A DNA stretch of 64,000 nucleotides. Origin: Bacteroides ihuae. GTDB taxonomy: Bacteria > Bacteroidota > Bacteroidia > Bacteroidales > Bacteroidaceae. This document shows, piece after piece, positions 43,819 through 53,061 of this stretch (within the stretch, counting starts at the first letter, position 1; every line of letters starts with the position of its first letter). The notes under the pieces were generated by a model. The model had not been told where the DNA came from. It saw only the letters and a program-made list of their open reading frames with translations, and did no database searches. The stretch lies in contig NZ_FNVX01000006.1 in assembly GCF_900104585.1 (NCBI RefSeq), forward strand, positions 496,001-560,000, in the 5' to 3' direction. The translations under genes were made by a program, and so were the position numbers.

Positions 43819-44625
43819 TTAAATCGTTTCTATCCAACCGGTATAATTATAAAAAACGCGATCACTGAATTGCTGACGAAACAAAGCATATTTATCAACA
43901 CCCGTACAATGGCAAACGCCCAAGCGCTTAGGAAGGTTCACCCCCAGAAAAGCCGAAATGACATTAAATTTTTCGTTTTCTGCATTATGTATATGAAAAC
44001 CACCAAGAAGCAACTTAAGGTTTAACCCCTGAAAAGCTTCTTGCACTGTTCGTATCATATTCGTTATTCCACGATGTGAACAAGCACTGAGCACCGAAAC
44101 ACTTTTTTCCTCTTTCAATACTAAAACAACTTCGTCTTCAAACCTGTCCGGTTGCAGTTCGCCATCCACCTCCGTAAAGAAATGATCAAAATGCGTATCT
44201 ACTTTATCCACAATCTTTATTTGTGGAAAGACAAATACTCCCGGTATTATTTCCGCACTTTCCTCAAGAAACAGAAAGCGACTCTTATCAAGTCTTTCAG
44301 GATGCCTCAGACCATTCTCACGCTCATTCTTGAACTTTGGTAGAAAGATTTCACGTTTACAAACCACCTTTGCTTTCTTATTCATCTCCAGAAAATGATG
44401 CAAACCGCCTGTATGATCACGATGTCCATGAGAAAGCACCACGTAATCCACTTCAGCTAAGTCGATTCCCAACAAGCGAGCATTACGCATAAACAGATCC
44501 GAAGCTCCAGTATCAAACAGTATTTTAGACTCCTCCGTTTCAACAAGCAGGGAAAGCCCATGCTCTCCCTGTAAACCCTTACCATAAACACAATTCTCGG
44601 CCAGGGTCGTTATTTTATAACTCAT
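43819..44625 (-). CDS. Metallo-beta-lactamase-fold hydrolase
   Basis: 268 residues from MSYKITTLAENCVYGKGLQG (44625), which avoids overlap with ilvE. Metal-binding VVLSHGHRDHTGGLHHFL (HxHxDH), later His in SACSHRGITNMI and GGFHIHN. It resembles the MBL subgroup annotated as dihydropterin/RFA-P synthase-like hydrolases. True substrate not readable. Between ilvE and trmB. Confidence 0.88.
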   Translation of the reverse strand: MSYKITTLAENCVYGKGLQGEHGLSLLVETEESKILFDTGASDLFMRNARLLGIDLAEVDYVVLSHGHRDHTGGLHHFLEMNKKAKVVCKREIFLPKFKNERENGLRHPERLDKSRFLFLEESAEIIPGVFVFPQIKIVDKVDTHFDHFFTEVDGELQPDRFEDEVVLVLKEEKSVSVLSACSHRGITNMIRTVQEAFQGLNLKLLLGGFHIHNAENEKFNVISAFLGVNLPKRLGVCHCTGVDKYALFRQQFSDRVFYNYTGWIETI

Positions 44626-44635
44626 TCTTTTATTT

Positions 44636-45655
44636 TTATTCCACAATCGTCACCCAACCATGTGTGTCGGGTTCATCACCATACTGAATAGCTCTTAACT
44701 TATTATAAAGCTTAGTACAAATAGGACCCGGGTTGCCATCTTTAGAGATGACATACGACTTTTTGTTATCCAAATCATCAATACGTTGAATTGGACTAAT
44801 TACCGCCGCCGTGCCACAAGCACCAGCTTCTTCAAATGTACTCAGTTCTTCTTCAGGAACAGGACGGCGTTCCACCTTTATACCCATATCTTCAGCCAAT
44901 TGCATCAAGCTCTTGTTAGTGATAGAAGGTAAGATAGAAGTGGAAAGTGGAGTAATATATGTATTATCTTTTATACCGAAAAAGTTAGCTGCACCACATT
45001 CGTCAATGTACTTTTTCTCTTTTGCATCCAAGTAAAATTCACTGGCATAGCCTAAATCATGCGCAAGCTTATTGGCACGCAGACTAGCGGCATAATTGCC
45101 ACCCACTTTGTAAATGCCTGTGCCCAATGGTGCCGAACGATCAAATTCACGCACAATCACATACGGATTCGTAGAGAAGCCACCTTTAAAATAAGGTCCT
45201 ACCGGTGTCACTAACACTAGAAATAGATATTCATCAGCCGGATGTACACCAATCTGCACCCCTGTTCCAATCAATAACGGACGAATATAGAGAGAAGCAC
45301 CACTTTCATAAGGTGGAACAAAGTGTTCGTTCAATTTTACCACCTTCAACACAGCCTCTCTGAAACGTTCAGTAGAAAGTTCTGCCATCATGATACCTTG
45401 ACAAGTTGCTTGCATACGAGCCGCATTTTCTTCCAAACGAAAAATACGAATCTTACCATCTTTACCACGAAAAGCTTTTAAACCCTCGAATGCTTCTTGA
45501 CCATAGTGCAAACAAGTAGCCGCCATGTGCATATTAATATATTCACTGCTGCTTACTTCCAATTCGCCCCAGGCCCCATCTCGAAAATTGATTCTCACAT
45601 TATAATCCGTCTTTATGTATCCAAACGACAGATTTGACCAGTCTATTTCTTTCAT
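44636..45655 (-). CDS. ilvE: Branched-chain amino acid aminotransferase
   Basis: Final transamination to Leu, Ile and Val, fold-type IV PLP enzyme, 339 residues. HYGQEAFEGLKAFRGKDGKI, LYIRPLLIGTGVQIGVHPAD, the Schiff-base Lys in GTGIYKVGGNYAASL, and DECGAANFFGI, EAGACGTAAVISPI. No leader peptide is visible in front. Confidence 0.97.
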   Translation of the reverse strand: MKEIDWSNLSFGYIKTDYNVRINFRDGAWGELEVSSSEYINMHMAATCLHYGQEAFEGLKAFRGKDGKIRIFRLEENAARMQATCQGIMMAELSTERFREAVLKVVKLNEHFVPPYESGASLYIRPLLIGTGVQIGVHPADEYLFLVLVTPVGPYFKGGFSTNPYVIVREFDRSAPLGTGIYKVGGNYAASLRANKLAHDLGYASEFYLDAKEKKYIDECGAANFFGIKDNTYITPLSTSILPSITNKSLMQLAEDMGIKVERRPVPEEELSTFEEAGACGTAAVISPIQRIDDLDNKKSYVISKDGNPGPICTKLYNKLRAIQYGDEPDTHGWVTIVE

Positions 45656-45705
45656 TGTATTTAGTAATTAGTCATTTTTCTTTCGAACAACAAAAATAAC
45701 GGTTA

Positions 45706-45912
45706 TTATTCAGATTGCCACTTTTCTTCGAGCAATTTTTCTATTTCAGCATCCGCTTTCATTAGTTTAGCAGAACAAGAGGCTATAATTTCATTAGCAT
45801 CCTTAATCTTTTCACTCAAAGTGTCAATATCCAGTTCATTGTTGTCTATCTGACGAACAATTTTTTCTAACCGTTCAATTGCCTGAGAATACGTTTCTTT
45901 TTTAGCTGCCAT
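45706..45912 (-). CDS. xseB: Exodeoxyribonuclease VII small subunit
   Basis: 68 residues, short helical protein with the family core YSQAIERLEKIVRQIDNNEL followed by an acidic coiled coil (MKADAEIEKLLEE). It partners with the XseA large subunit encoded just upstream (14-base gap). Confidence 0.94.
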   Translation of the reverse strand: MAAKKETYSQAIERLEKIVRQIDNNELDIDTLSEKIKDANEIIASCSAKLMKADAEIEKLLEEKWQSE

Positions 45913-45926
45913 AAGTCTATATATAA

Positions 45927-47183
45927 TTAAACGTTTTTACTAGTTACAGTCGAACTTACTTCTCCTTTTGCCAAGCGGGTAGTAAGTACATCTCCTTCAG
46001 TTAGTTGCGCCGCATCTATTATTGCTTTCCCCTTTTTCAACGTAATGCTATATCCACGATTCAGCAAACGTTCAGGGGAAGCATCGTTCACTCGTTGATG
46101 CAACAGCTCTAATCGATGCTTTTGTTTGATAAACAAGGATGTCACTGCCTGAGACAAGTCTTTCTTTGTTGTCAGCAACTGCATCTTAGCTTCCGAAAGA
46201 CGTGAAGCAACTAACGAAGGTATTCGGTTTTGTGCCATCCACAGTCGACGTTTTTCTTGTTCCAGACGCAAGAGCACCCCTGCCCTTAATTGTTCTGATA
46301 GATTTTCAAGTACTTCAGCGGCCTCTTCCATCCGGTTAATAAGAAATTCCGCAGCCGCTGTAGGTGTTTTTACGCGTGTATGTGCCACTGAATCGAGTAC
46401 AGTATCGTCTCGTTCATGGCCGATACCCGTTATAATAGGCAACGGAAACTGTGCACAAGAAGCTGCCAGCAGATAAGTATCAAAGCCCGACAAATCGGAA
46501 GTGGCTCCTCCACCGCGGATAATCACTACCACATCAAATTGGTGCAACCGCGCATTCACTGCGTCCAGTGCTGCCAAGACGGACTCTTCCACCTGATTGC
46601 CTTGCATCAATGCAGGAAATAGCTCCGTATAGAAAAAGAACCCATGAGAATTATTTTGTAATTGATGACAGAAATCACCATACCCGGCCGCAGTGGATGA
46701 GGAGATCACCGCTATTCGCTGAGGAAGCACAGGTATCTCAAGTTCTTTGTTTAAGGTAAGTACCCCTTCTTCTTCGAGCTGCTTCAAGATCTCCCTGCGT
46801 CGACGAGCCATGTCGCCCAGTGTATAGGTGGGGTCTATATCGCAAACCGTAAGATTGTAGCCGTACAACTCATGAAATTCCACAGTGACCTTGACCAGAA
46901 CTTTTATACCCGATGTAAAAGCTTGCCCTGTTGTCTCTTCAAAATAAGGCTTCAACATTCTGTACACATTTGCCCAAACTGTGCCACGCGCCTTGGCGAT
47001 CAGGTTATTGCTGCGGGGATCTTTCTGGATGAACTCTAAATAGCAATGCCCCGTAGCATTAGAGCGCACATCACTCAGTTCTGCCTGCACCCAATATTCA
47101 TCGGGTAGGCACTGAGACAAGCTGCGTTTCACCAATGCATTCAGATCAAAAAGAGAAAGAGGAGCTTCCATACTGATATTCAT
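45927..47183 (-). CDS. xseA: Exodeoxyribonuclease VII large subunit
   Basis: 418 residues. N-terminal OB fold (YWVQAELSDVRSNATGHCYL... VWANVYRMLKPYF), then the catalytic domain with AVISSSTAAGYGDFCHQL, VVIIRGGGATSDLSGFDTYL, PIITGIGHERDDTVLDSVAH and VKTPTAAAEFL, then a coiled coil and NRGYSITLKKGKAI. Degrades single-stranded DNA processively. Start at MNISMEAPLSLFD; the Met four codons on is an alternative. Confidence 0.96.
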   Translation of the reverse strand: MNISMEAPLSLFDLNALVKRSLSQCLPDEYWVQAELSDVRSNATGHCYLEFIQKDPRSNNLIAKARGTVWANVYRMLKPYFEETTGQAFTSGIKVLVKVTVEFHELYGYNLTVCDIDPTYTLGDMARRRREILKQLEEEGVLTLNKELEIPVLPQRIAVISSSTAAGYGDFCHQLQNNSHGFFFYTELFPALMQGNQVEESVLAALDAVNARLHQFDVVVIIRGGGATSDLSGFDTYLLAASCAQFPLPIITGIGHERDDTVLDSVAHTRVKTPTAAAEFLINRMEEAAEVLENLSEQLRAGVLLRLEQEKRRLWMAQNRIPSLVASRLSEAKMQLLTTKKDLSQAVTSLFIKQKHRLELLHQRVNDASPERLLNRGYSITLKKGKAIIDAAQLTEGDVLTTRLAKGEVSSTVTSKNV

Positions 47184-47202
47184 TAGATAAATACGATTTT
47201 AA

Positions 47203-48564
47203 TCACTGCTTGAGAGTTGTTTGATAAGCTTTCCACAGGTCGGGCACCCCATATCCATAGATGTTATCAGGGAAATCAACACGATCACCCACTTGGCGTA
47301 CTAACTCGATCACCTGTTTAGCCGTTAGTTGCGGACAAGCCTGCCACAAGCACGATACCATGCCACACATAATTGGTGATGCAAACGATGTTCCGCTAGC
47401 TCTCCCGACCACTCCATTCGTATCCATTACATCTGAGGCCAACCCCACAGCTACCACGTCAGGTTTAATTCGATTATCGGATGTGTTACCAATAGAAGAG
47501 AAAGAAGCGAGTATTCCATTCTTTCCAACTGCTCCCACTGTGATCACATTGTCCGCATCTGCCGGAGGAGTAATTTTCTTCCATGGGCCAGAGCCTGCAT
47601 TTCCCGCACTACAAACCACAACCATTCCTTTATCAGCCCCCTTGGATGCCTCGCGAGACATCAGAGCATAACTCCCGTTCAGGTTGCGATACTTGTAATT
47701 CTTCGATTTGTCATCAAACGCATAATAGCCCAAAGACGTATTCACAACATCCACCCCAACACTGTCGGCAAACTCAATGGCCGCTGCCCAATAATCCTGC
47801 TCTACCAGATTCTCGGAATATTCATCTTCGCTACGTAGTAACCAATATGATGCTTCCGGAGCGGTACCAACCATCACATTCGGCTGATTCATCGCCATGC
47901 ACGAAAGGACTTTCATGCCATGACTGCTCTCTGCAAAAATGTCACCATCCGGATTCACAAAATCTTTCACGCCAAGCACACGTATATTATTCATCGCCTC
48001 TATTTGATCTGCGTTATGAAACCCTGCGTCAATCACCGCAATCGTCATGCCTTGTCCTTTGAACCCTGCCTTGTGGAGTTTATCGCCATTGCTTAACTGA
48101 ATCTGTTCATAAGCCGATCCATAATAGCAACTATCGACCCTTACTACTTTATTCGTCACAGAATCACGCTTGACCGATTGTTGAGACTTCTTTGAACCGG
48201 GTGCTTTCCAAACCTTCTCCGTAGAGCGTACAAAAGGAAGAGTCGCGATCTTTTTAATCAGCAAACTGTTATTGCACGATACCGTCACAAAATTATCCCA
48301 TTTGCCCGTAACGACGATTTTCACTCCTTTCTTTCGAATGGCATCCACATATTTCTGACAAACAGGCAAATCGGTTGAGTCGATCGACAAATGTTGTTTA
48401 GCCCGTCGGGCGATAGCCTTTTCGGACAGAAATTGTTCCGGTCGATTCAGTGAATAAGTTGTAACAGCCTTATCTCTCAGGCTAATGCGATACTTCAGTG
48501 TATCTTGTTGGGCGGATGTTCCTAATGAGATAAGAACAAAAGCCATTAGAAAAAAAAATCTCAT
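47203..48564 (-). CDS. Secreted subtilisin-like serine protease (S8)
   Basis: 453 residues with signal peptide MRFFFLMAFVLISLGTSAQ, a propeptide-like segment (PEQFLSEKAIARRAKQHLSI), and a complete catalytic triad: Asp in TIAVIDAGFHNADQ, His in ESSHGMKVLSCMA, Ser in GRASGTSFASPIMCGM, with the oxyanion Asn in VVVCSAGNAGSGPW. No C-terminal sorting domain; probably periplasmic or outer-membrane associated. Substrate unknown. It lies between mnmA and xseA, without obvious functional link. Confidence 0.93.
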   Translation of the reverse strand: MRFFFLMAFVLISLGTSAQQDTLKYRISLRDKAVTTYSLNRPEQFLSEKAIARRAKQHLSIDSTDLPVCQKYVDAIRKKGVKIVVTGKWDNFVTVSCNNSLLIKKIATLPFVRSTEKVWKAPGSKKSQQSVKRDSVTNKVVRVDSCYYGSAYEQIQLSNGDKLHKAGFKGQGMTIAVIDAGFHNADQIEAMNNIRVLGVKDFVNPDGDIFAESSHGMKVLSCMAMNQPNVMVGTAPEASYWLLRSEDEYSENLVEQDYWAAAIEFADSVGVDVVNTSLGYYAFDDKSKNYKYRNLNGSYALMSREASKGADKGMVVVCSAGNAGSGPWKKITPPADADNVITVGAVGKNGILASFSSIGNTSDNRIKPDVVAVGLASDVMDTNGVVGRASGTSFASPIMCGMVSCLWQACPQLTAKQVIELVRQVGDRVDFPDNIYGYGVPDLWKAYQTTLKQ

Positions 48565-48613
48565 ATCTATATTTTCTTTGAATTACACTAATTGAGGATA
48601 AACGTCCTGTTTA

Positions 48614-49711
48614 TCAAATTGTTCCCCAAGCATCTTTATGCTCTTCAATCAGCAAGCCCAAGCCTCGCTGTGAAGCAATAAAGGCTCCGCCAAGTACTCG
48701 CCGTCCGTCATAAAATACAGCAGACTGTCCCGGAGCGATGGCCGAAGCCTCAGCTAAGAAGCGAACCAATAAGTAACCGTCTTCTAACTTCAGCACTTTA
48801 CAGGGTATCGGTGTACTCCGATAGCGAATACGTACTGCCAAATGATCACAAGCAAAGAAGTCCCGTTCATCCGTAATACTCGATTGTTCTACCAACATAT
48901 ATTCTGTTTTCAACTGCTCCGCATCGCCCAACATCACCGTATTTTTCTGCGGATTCAATTTCAAGACATAGGCCGGACGCCCCAAAGCAATCTCCAACCC
49001 CTTCCGTTGCCCAACGGTATAATAAGGAAAACCGTTATGTTCACCAAGCTTCATTCCCTCGGAATTAACAAACCATCCCTTTCCAATTTCTTCATCCAGT
49101 TGCGGATACTGCTCACGAAGGAAGTCACGATAATCGCCTTTTATGAAACACACTTCCATGCTTTCGCCCTCTTTCGCCTTGGCTTCAAAACCTTTCTGAC
49201 GAAGATATTCCCGTACCTGCGGTTTCGTGTATGTACCCAGAGGAAACAGACACCGTTTCAGTACCGACTGCCCCAAGCGCCAAAGGAAATAAGACTGATC
49301 TTTCCGCTCATCATCACCCGTTACGATGTATACTTTCCCATCACGTTCTTCCAACTGCGAGTAGTGTCCCGTAGCGATATAATTACAATCCAATTTATCG
49401 GCCCATTCCATCAAGATACGAAACTTAAAGAGCGGATTGCACATCACACATGGATTTGGCGTACGCCCCTGTCGGTATTCGTCCACAAAGTTCTTCACAA
49501 TCGTTTCTTTGAAGGGGACTCGTTCATCCACCACATAATGTTCTATACCCATACGCGTAGCCAATTCTTTAGCCTCGAGTATAGGCATGCCCCACACATG
49601 CATAGTGAGGCCTACTACCTCATAACCTTGTTCTTGTAGCATCAAGCAAGTAGCAGAGCTGTCTATGCCTCCGCTCATTCCTACCAATACCTTTCTATTT
49701 TGTTCTTTCAT
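48614..49711 (-). CDS. mnmA: tRNA-specific 2-thiouridylase MnmA
   Basis: Thiolates U34 of Lys, Glu and Gln tRNAs. 365 residues. PP-loop [18 protein letters not shown], catalytic Cys in [17 protein letters not shown] and the partner Cys in [16 protein letters not shown], plus [11 protein letters not shown] and the C-terminal beta-barrel ([20 protein letters not shown]). Bacteroides genomes commonly hold more than one MnmA, so this may be a paralogue. Promoter -7 box TAGATTTG at 49740-49733 (minus). Confidence 0.95.
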   Translation of the reverse strand: MKEQNRKVLVGMSGGIDSSATCLMLQEQGYEVVGLTMHVWGMPILEAKELATRMGIEHYVVDERVPFKETIVKNFVDEYRQGRTPNPCVMCNPLFKFRILMEWADKLDCNYIATGHYSQLEERDGKVYIVTGDDERKDQSYFLWRLGQSVLKRCLFPLGTYTKPQVREYLRQKGFEAKAKEGESMEVCFIKGDYRDFLREQYPQLDEEIGKGWFVNSEGMKLGEHNGFPYYTVGQRKGLEIALGRPAYVLKLNPQKNTVMLGDAEQLKTEYMLVEQSSITDERDFFACDHLAVRIRYRSTPIPCKVLKLEDGYLLVRFLAEASAIAPGQSAVFYDGRRVLGGAFIASQRGLGLLIEEHKDAWGTI

Positions 49712-49732
49712 TCACTAAAATATGGATTGGTG

Positions 49733-49740
49733 CAAATCTA
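49733..49740 (-). promoter_or_regulatory. mnmA promoter -7 box
   Basis: TAGATTTG on the minus strand fits TAnnTTTG, 22 bases before the mnmA ATG. TTTG on the minus strand at 49767-49764 is a possible -33, with a slightly long spacing. Confidence 0.5.
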
Positions 49741-49861
49741 CATAATTTTAGGGAAACTAGGAACAAAGAAAAGAGTGTAACACGCTAACTATGCCAACAA
49801 ATAGCATAAGCTAAGCGATTACTAAGAACAAACTAAGCACATAGAACAAAAGGATTAGCTC

Positions 49862-49949
49862 GTCCCCCAATTGCGTGACCATGGTCACATAGCTGCGGGA
49901 CAATGGTCACGCAATTGAGGGACAACGGTCACGCAGCTGTGTGACCAGT
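49862..49949. repeat. Palindromic array with 22-bp period (array 2)
   Basis: Four complete units start at 49862, 49884, 49906 and 49928. All read GTC, C at 5, A at 8, TG at 11-12, G at 14, GAC at 16-18, A at 20. Each unit is itself an imperfect dyad (GTCAC ... GGGAC around AATT or AGCT). Larger dyads: GTGACCATGGTCAC (49875-49888, perfect) and a 21-base arm 49862-49882 matching 49903-49923 with one mismatch. It lies between divergent mnmA and the thiamine operon. The rest of 49741-50105 holds nothing recognisable. Confidence 0.8.
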
Positions 49950-50105
49950 TAAGTTCTGTATCAAGAAAGCTTAGTCTATGGGTGATATTGGCTTAGCTCA
50001 TAGGAGAAAAAGAAATAGCTGACGTATAAAAGAGGTCAATAATACAAGTGAAAGGCCCAATCAGGACAATAGCAAACAATACAGAAAACAAGAAAGAATC
50101 CTTAT

Positions 50106-50139
50106 TTTGTTGCATTCTAAATAAAAAGCATTAATTTTG
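50106..50139 (+). promoter_or_regulatory. Promoter of the thiamine uptake operon
   Basis: TTTGTTG (50106-50112) and TAATTTTG (50132-50139) are separated by 19 bases. Transcription would start about 8-10 bases before the riboswitch. Confidence 0.65.
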
Positions 50140-50154
50140 CGGCAGATTTCAATA

Positions 50155-50226
50155 AGAGGGGTGCCTTAATATAACGGGCTGAGATCATACCCATTAACCT
50201 GATCCGGATAATGCCGGCGGAGGGAA
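50155..50226 (+). ncRNA. TPP riboswitch (THI element)
   Basis: Canonical aptamer sequence in order: GGGGTGCC (50157-50164), GGGCTGAGA (50176-50184), ACCCATTAACCTGATC (50189-50204), GGATAATGCCGGCGGAGGGA (50206-50225). It binds thiamine pyrophosphate and controls the operon behind it. Downstream lie AGAAAAG/CTTTTCT (50231-50249) and a self-complementary GTTTAATTAAAC (50250-50261) followed by TTTT, the probable expression platform. Confidence 0.96.
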
Positions 50227-50272
50227 AAATAGAAAAGTCCCCCTTTTCTGTTTAATTAAACTTTTAATTGTA

Positions 50273-52489
50273 ATGAAAAAAAGAGCTATAATGCTGGCCG
50301 GGATACTCGTATCCGGCTCTATGTCTTTTGCCCAAAATGTGCAAAAAGACAGTGTAAAAATGGTGCATCTGCAAGAGGTGCAGGTCGTCTCTACTCGTGC
50401 TACGGCAAAAACGCCAATGGCTTTCACCAATGTAAACAAGGAACAAATTAGTAAGCAAAACCTCGGTGTGGACATTCCATACTTGCTTAGTCTCACCCCT
50501 TCGGCTCTGACAACATCGGACGCCGGAGCCGGAGTAGGTTATACATCGCTGCGCATACGAGGTACAGACGGTACGCGTATTAACATTACGGCCAACGGAA
50601 TTCCAATGAATGATGCAGAGAGTCATACGGTGTATTGGGTAAATATGCCTGATTTTGCTTCGTCGCTGAAAGATATCCAAGTACAGCGTGGAGCGGGTAC
50701 ATCGACCAATGGCGCAGGAGCTTTCGGAGGAAGTGTCAATATGCAGACTGAAGGTATCAGTATGGTGCCTTATGCAGAAGTAAATGGTTCATACGGTTCT
50801 TTCAACACCCACAAAGAAACCGTAAAAGTGGGAACAGGATTGCTAGACAATCATTGGGCTTTTGATGCCCGTTTGTCTAATATTGGTACGGATGGCTACA
50901 TTGATCGTGCTTCGGTAGACCTGAATTCCTATTTCTTGCAAGGAGGATATTTTACGGGAAACACTTCGATCAAATTAATCACCTTTAGCGGTTTGGAGAA
51001 GACCTATCATGCTTGGTACTACGCCTCAAAAGAAGATATGGCAAAGCACGGCCGCCGGTATAACCCTGCCGGAAAATATACCGATGCTAACGGCAAGGAT
51101 GTGTTTTATAAAGATCAAACAGACAATTATCACCAAACCCATTATCAGTTATTGCTAAATCAGCGATTATCTCCAACGTGGAACTTGGACGCTGCTTTGC
51201 ACTACACGCGAGGTAATGGCTATTATCAGGAATACAAAACCGACTCTTTAATGGAGTATGGCTTATCTACTTACATATTGAATGGTACAGAAGTGAAAGA
51301 GAGCGATCTCATTCGCCAAAAGAAGATGAGTAATGATTTCTACGGTGGAGTATTCTCGCTGAATTATAATAACAATCAATTAAGTGCCTCCATTGGCGGC
51401 GGATTGAATGAGTACGATGGCGACCATTTTGGTAAAATCATTTGGATAAAGAACTACGTTGGTCCCTTGAATCCGGAACAGGAGTATTACCGAAGTACAG
51501 CAAAAAAAATAGATGGAAACCTTTATGCGAAAGCCAATTATGAGTTGGGTAGTGGCTTCAATATCTACGGAGATTTGCAATATCGCTACATCAACTACAA
51601 GATAAACGGAACCAATGAGAAATGGGACAAGAGAACCAAGGCCATGCAACTGTTGGATATCAATGAAAATTTCAGTTTCCTGAACCCGAAGGCGGGCGTT
51701 AATTGGGAACTAAACAAGCACAATCGACTTTATACTTCTTTCTCTGTAGCCCAGAAGGAACCCACACGAAACAACTACACAGATGGCAAGTTTAGTGAAT
51801 ACCCCAAATCTGAACGCCTATTCGATTATGAACTCGGATATGCCTATGCCGACACATGGTTTAGTGCCGGAGCCAATCTCTATTACATGGATTACAAAGA
51901 CCAGTTGGTGCTAACGGGAGAATTGAATGAAACAGGTGAAGCTATGGCTGCTAATGTACCTGATAGTTACAGGATGGGTGCCGAACTAATGGTGGGAGCA
52001 AAATTGGATAAGAATTTCCGTTGGGACATTAATGCTACTTTTAGCAAAAACAGAGTACAGAACTTCATCGAAATGCTTTATGAAGACGAAGAGAAAAACC
52101 CCATTGAAATAAAACATGGTGATACTCCGATTGCCTTCTCTCCTGATTTGATTCTGAACAATATCTTTAGCTTCAACTACAAAGGTTTCGACGCTAATTT
52201 ACAATCACAATACGTTAGCAAGCAATATCTTAGTAATGCAAAGCAAAAAAATCAAATGCTGGATGCTTATTTTGTTAGTAATCTGAGTTTAGCATATACC
52301 CTGAAGTTGCCACACGTAAAGTCGGCCAGCATTGGCATTACCGTTTATAACCTCTTCAACGAAGAATATGAAAACAACGGATATGCAGGGAGTGGATATT
52401 CAGGAAGCAACAAAGAACGTTATAACTATTCAGGCTATGCCGCTCAGGCAGGTACTAACGTGATGACACACCTTACTCTGCGCTTCTAA
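50273..52489 (+). CDS. TonB-dependent outer-membrane receptor, thiamine-regulated
   Basis: 738 residues with signal peptide MKKRAIMLAGILVSGSMSFA, a TonB-box region (VKMVHLQEVQVVSTRAT), a plug domain (YTSLRIRGTDGTRINITANG, VQRGAGTSTNGAGAFGGSV) and a 22-strand barrel ending in TLRF. There is no N-terminal carboxypeptidase-like extension and no SusD partner. The TPP riboswitch and the two following genes point to thiamine or a phosphorylated form as cargo; that is an inference from context. Confidence 0.93.
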   Translation: MKKRAIMLAGILVSGSMSFAQNVQKDSVKMVHLQEVQVVSTRATAKTPMAFTNVNKEQISKQNLGVDIPYLLSLTPSALTTSDAGAGVGYTSLRIRGTDGTRINITANGIPMNDAESHTVYWVNMPDFASSLKDIQVQRGAGTSTNGAGAFGGSVNMQTEGISMVPYAEVNGSYGSFNTHKETVKVGTGLLDNHWAFDARLSNIGTDGYIDRASVDLNSYFLQGGYFTGNTSIKLITFSGLEKTYHAWYYASKEDMAKHGRRYNPAGKYTDANGKDVFYKDQTDNYHQTHYQLLLNQRLSPTWNLDAALHYTRGNGYYQEYKTDSLMEYGLSTYILNGTEVKESDLIRQKKMSNDFYGGVFSLNYNNNQLSASIGGGLNEYDGDHFGKIIWIKNYVGPLNPEQEYYRSTAKKIDGNLYAKANYELGSGFNIYGDLQYRYINYKINGTNEKWDKRTKAMQLLDINENFSFLNPKAGVNWELNKHNRLYTSFSVAQKEPTRNNYTDGKFSEYPKSERLFDYELGYAYADTWFSAGANLYYMDYKDQLVLTGELNETGEAMAANVPDSYRMGAELMVGAKLDKNFRWDINATFSKNRVQNFIEMLYEDEEKNPIEIKHGDTPIAFSPDLILNNIFSFNYKGFDANLQSQYVSKQYLSNAKQKNQMLDAYFVSNLSLAYTLKLPHVKSASIGITVYNLFNEEYENNGYAGSGYSGSNKERYNYSGYAAQAGTNVMTHLTLRF

Positions 52490-53061
52490 TGAATTATCTC
52501 GAAATTATAGGAACTTTAATAGGTTTACTTTATCTCTGGTTAGAGTATAAAGCAAGTATCTATCTATGGATAGCCGGCATCATTATGCCGGCCATCTATC
52601 TTTTTGTGTATTACGATGCCGGACTCTATGCCGACACAGGTATCAACGTCTACTATTTGCTTGCCGCCATCTATGGATGGATCGTGTGGCAAAAAGGAAA
52701 TAATAGAAAGATTGATTTGCCTATCAGGCATACTCCTATTCAACGAATTCTTCCTTTGACGACTGTATTCGTTGCTTCTTTTTTTGCCATTGCATGGCTA
52801 CTGATTAATTATACGGATAGTAATGTGCCTTGGCTGGACAGCTTCACCACTGCTCTTAGCATTATCGGAATGTGGTTACTTGCACAGAAATATGTGGAAC
52901 AATGGTTGGCATGGGTAGCGGTAGATGTTGTTAGTTGCGGATTATATGTATACAAAGGACTCGATTTCACGGCCATTTTGTATGGTCTTTATTCTGTTAT
53001 TGCTATCTTTGGCTATTATAAATGGATACGATTGATGAATGAAGCATCACAAACAAAATGA
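52489..53061 (+). CDS. pnuT: PnuT-type thiamine transporter (PnuC family)
   Basis: 190-residue inner-membrane protein with about seven helices (IIGTLIGLLYLWLEYKASIY, WIAGIIMPAIYLFVYYDAGL, VNVYYLLAAIYGWIVWQKG read INVYYLLAAIYGWIVW, SIIGMWLLAQKYVEQWLAWV). The Trp/Tyr-rich pore with YGWIVW and KYVEQWLAW marks the PnuC family. Next to thiamine pyrophosphokinase and under a TPP riboswitch it is best called PnuT. The start shares a base with the receptor stop. Confidence 0.93.
   Translation: MNYLEIIGTLIGLLYLWLEYKASIYLWIAGIIMPAIYLFVYYDAGLYADTGINVYYLLAAIYGWIVWQKGNNRKIDLPIRHTPIQRILPLTTVFVASFFAIAWLLINYTDSNVPWLDSFTTALSIIGMWLLAQKYVEQWLAWVAVDVVSCGLYVYKGLDFTAILYGLYSVIAIFGYYKWIRLMNEASQTK

Noticed and set aside
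43402..44025. 207-codon plus-strand open frame
   Set aside because: Antisense to trmB and the metallo-hydrolase, both with intact motifs; spans their junction without protein-like features.
47583..48062. 159-codon plus-strand open frame
   Set aside because: Antisense to the subtilase catalytic domain; rich in His, Pro and Gln as expected of a shadow.
48842..49639. 265-codon plus-strand open frame
   Set aside because: Lies wholly antisense to mnmA, with His/Phe/Arg-rich composition typical of a shadow frame and no family motif.
49862..49949. CRISPR-like short repeats
   Set aside because: Units are contiguous at 22 bases with no spacers, and no cas gene is in the window.
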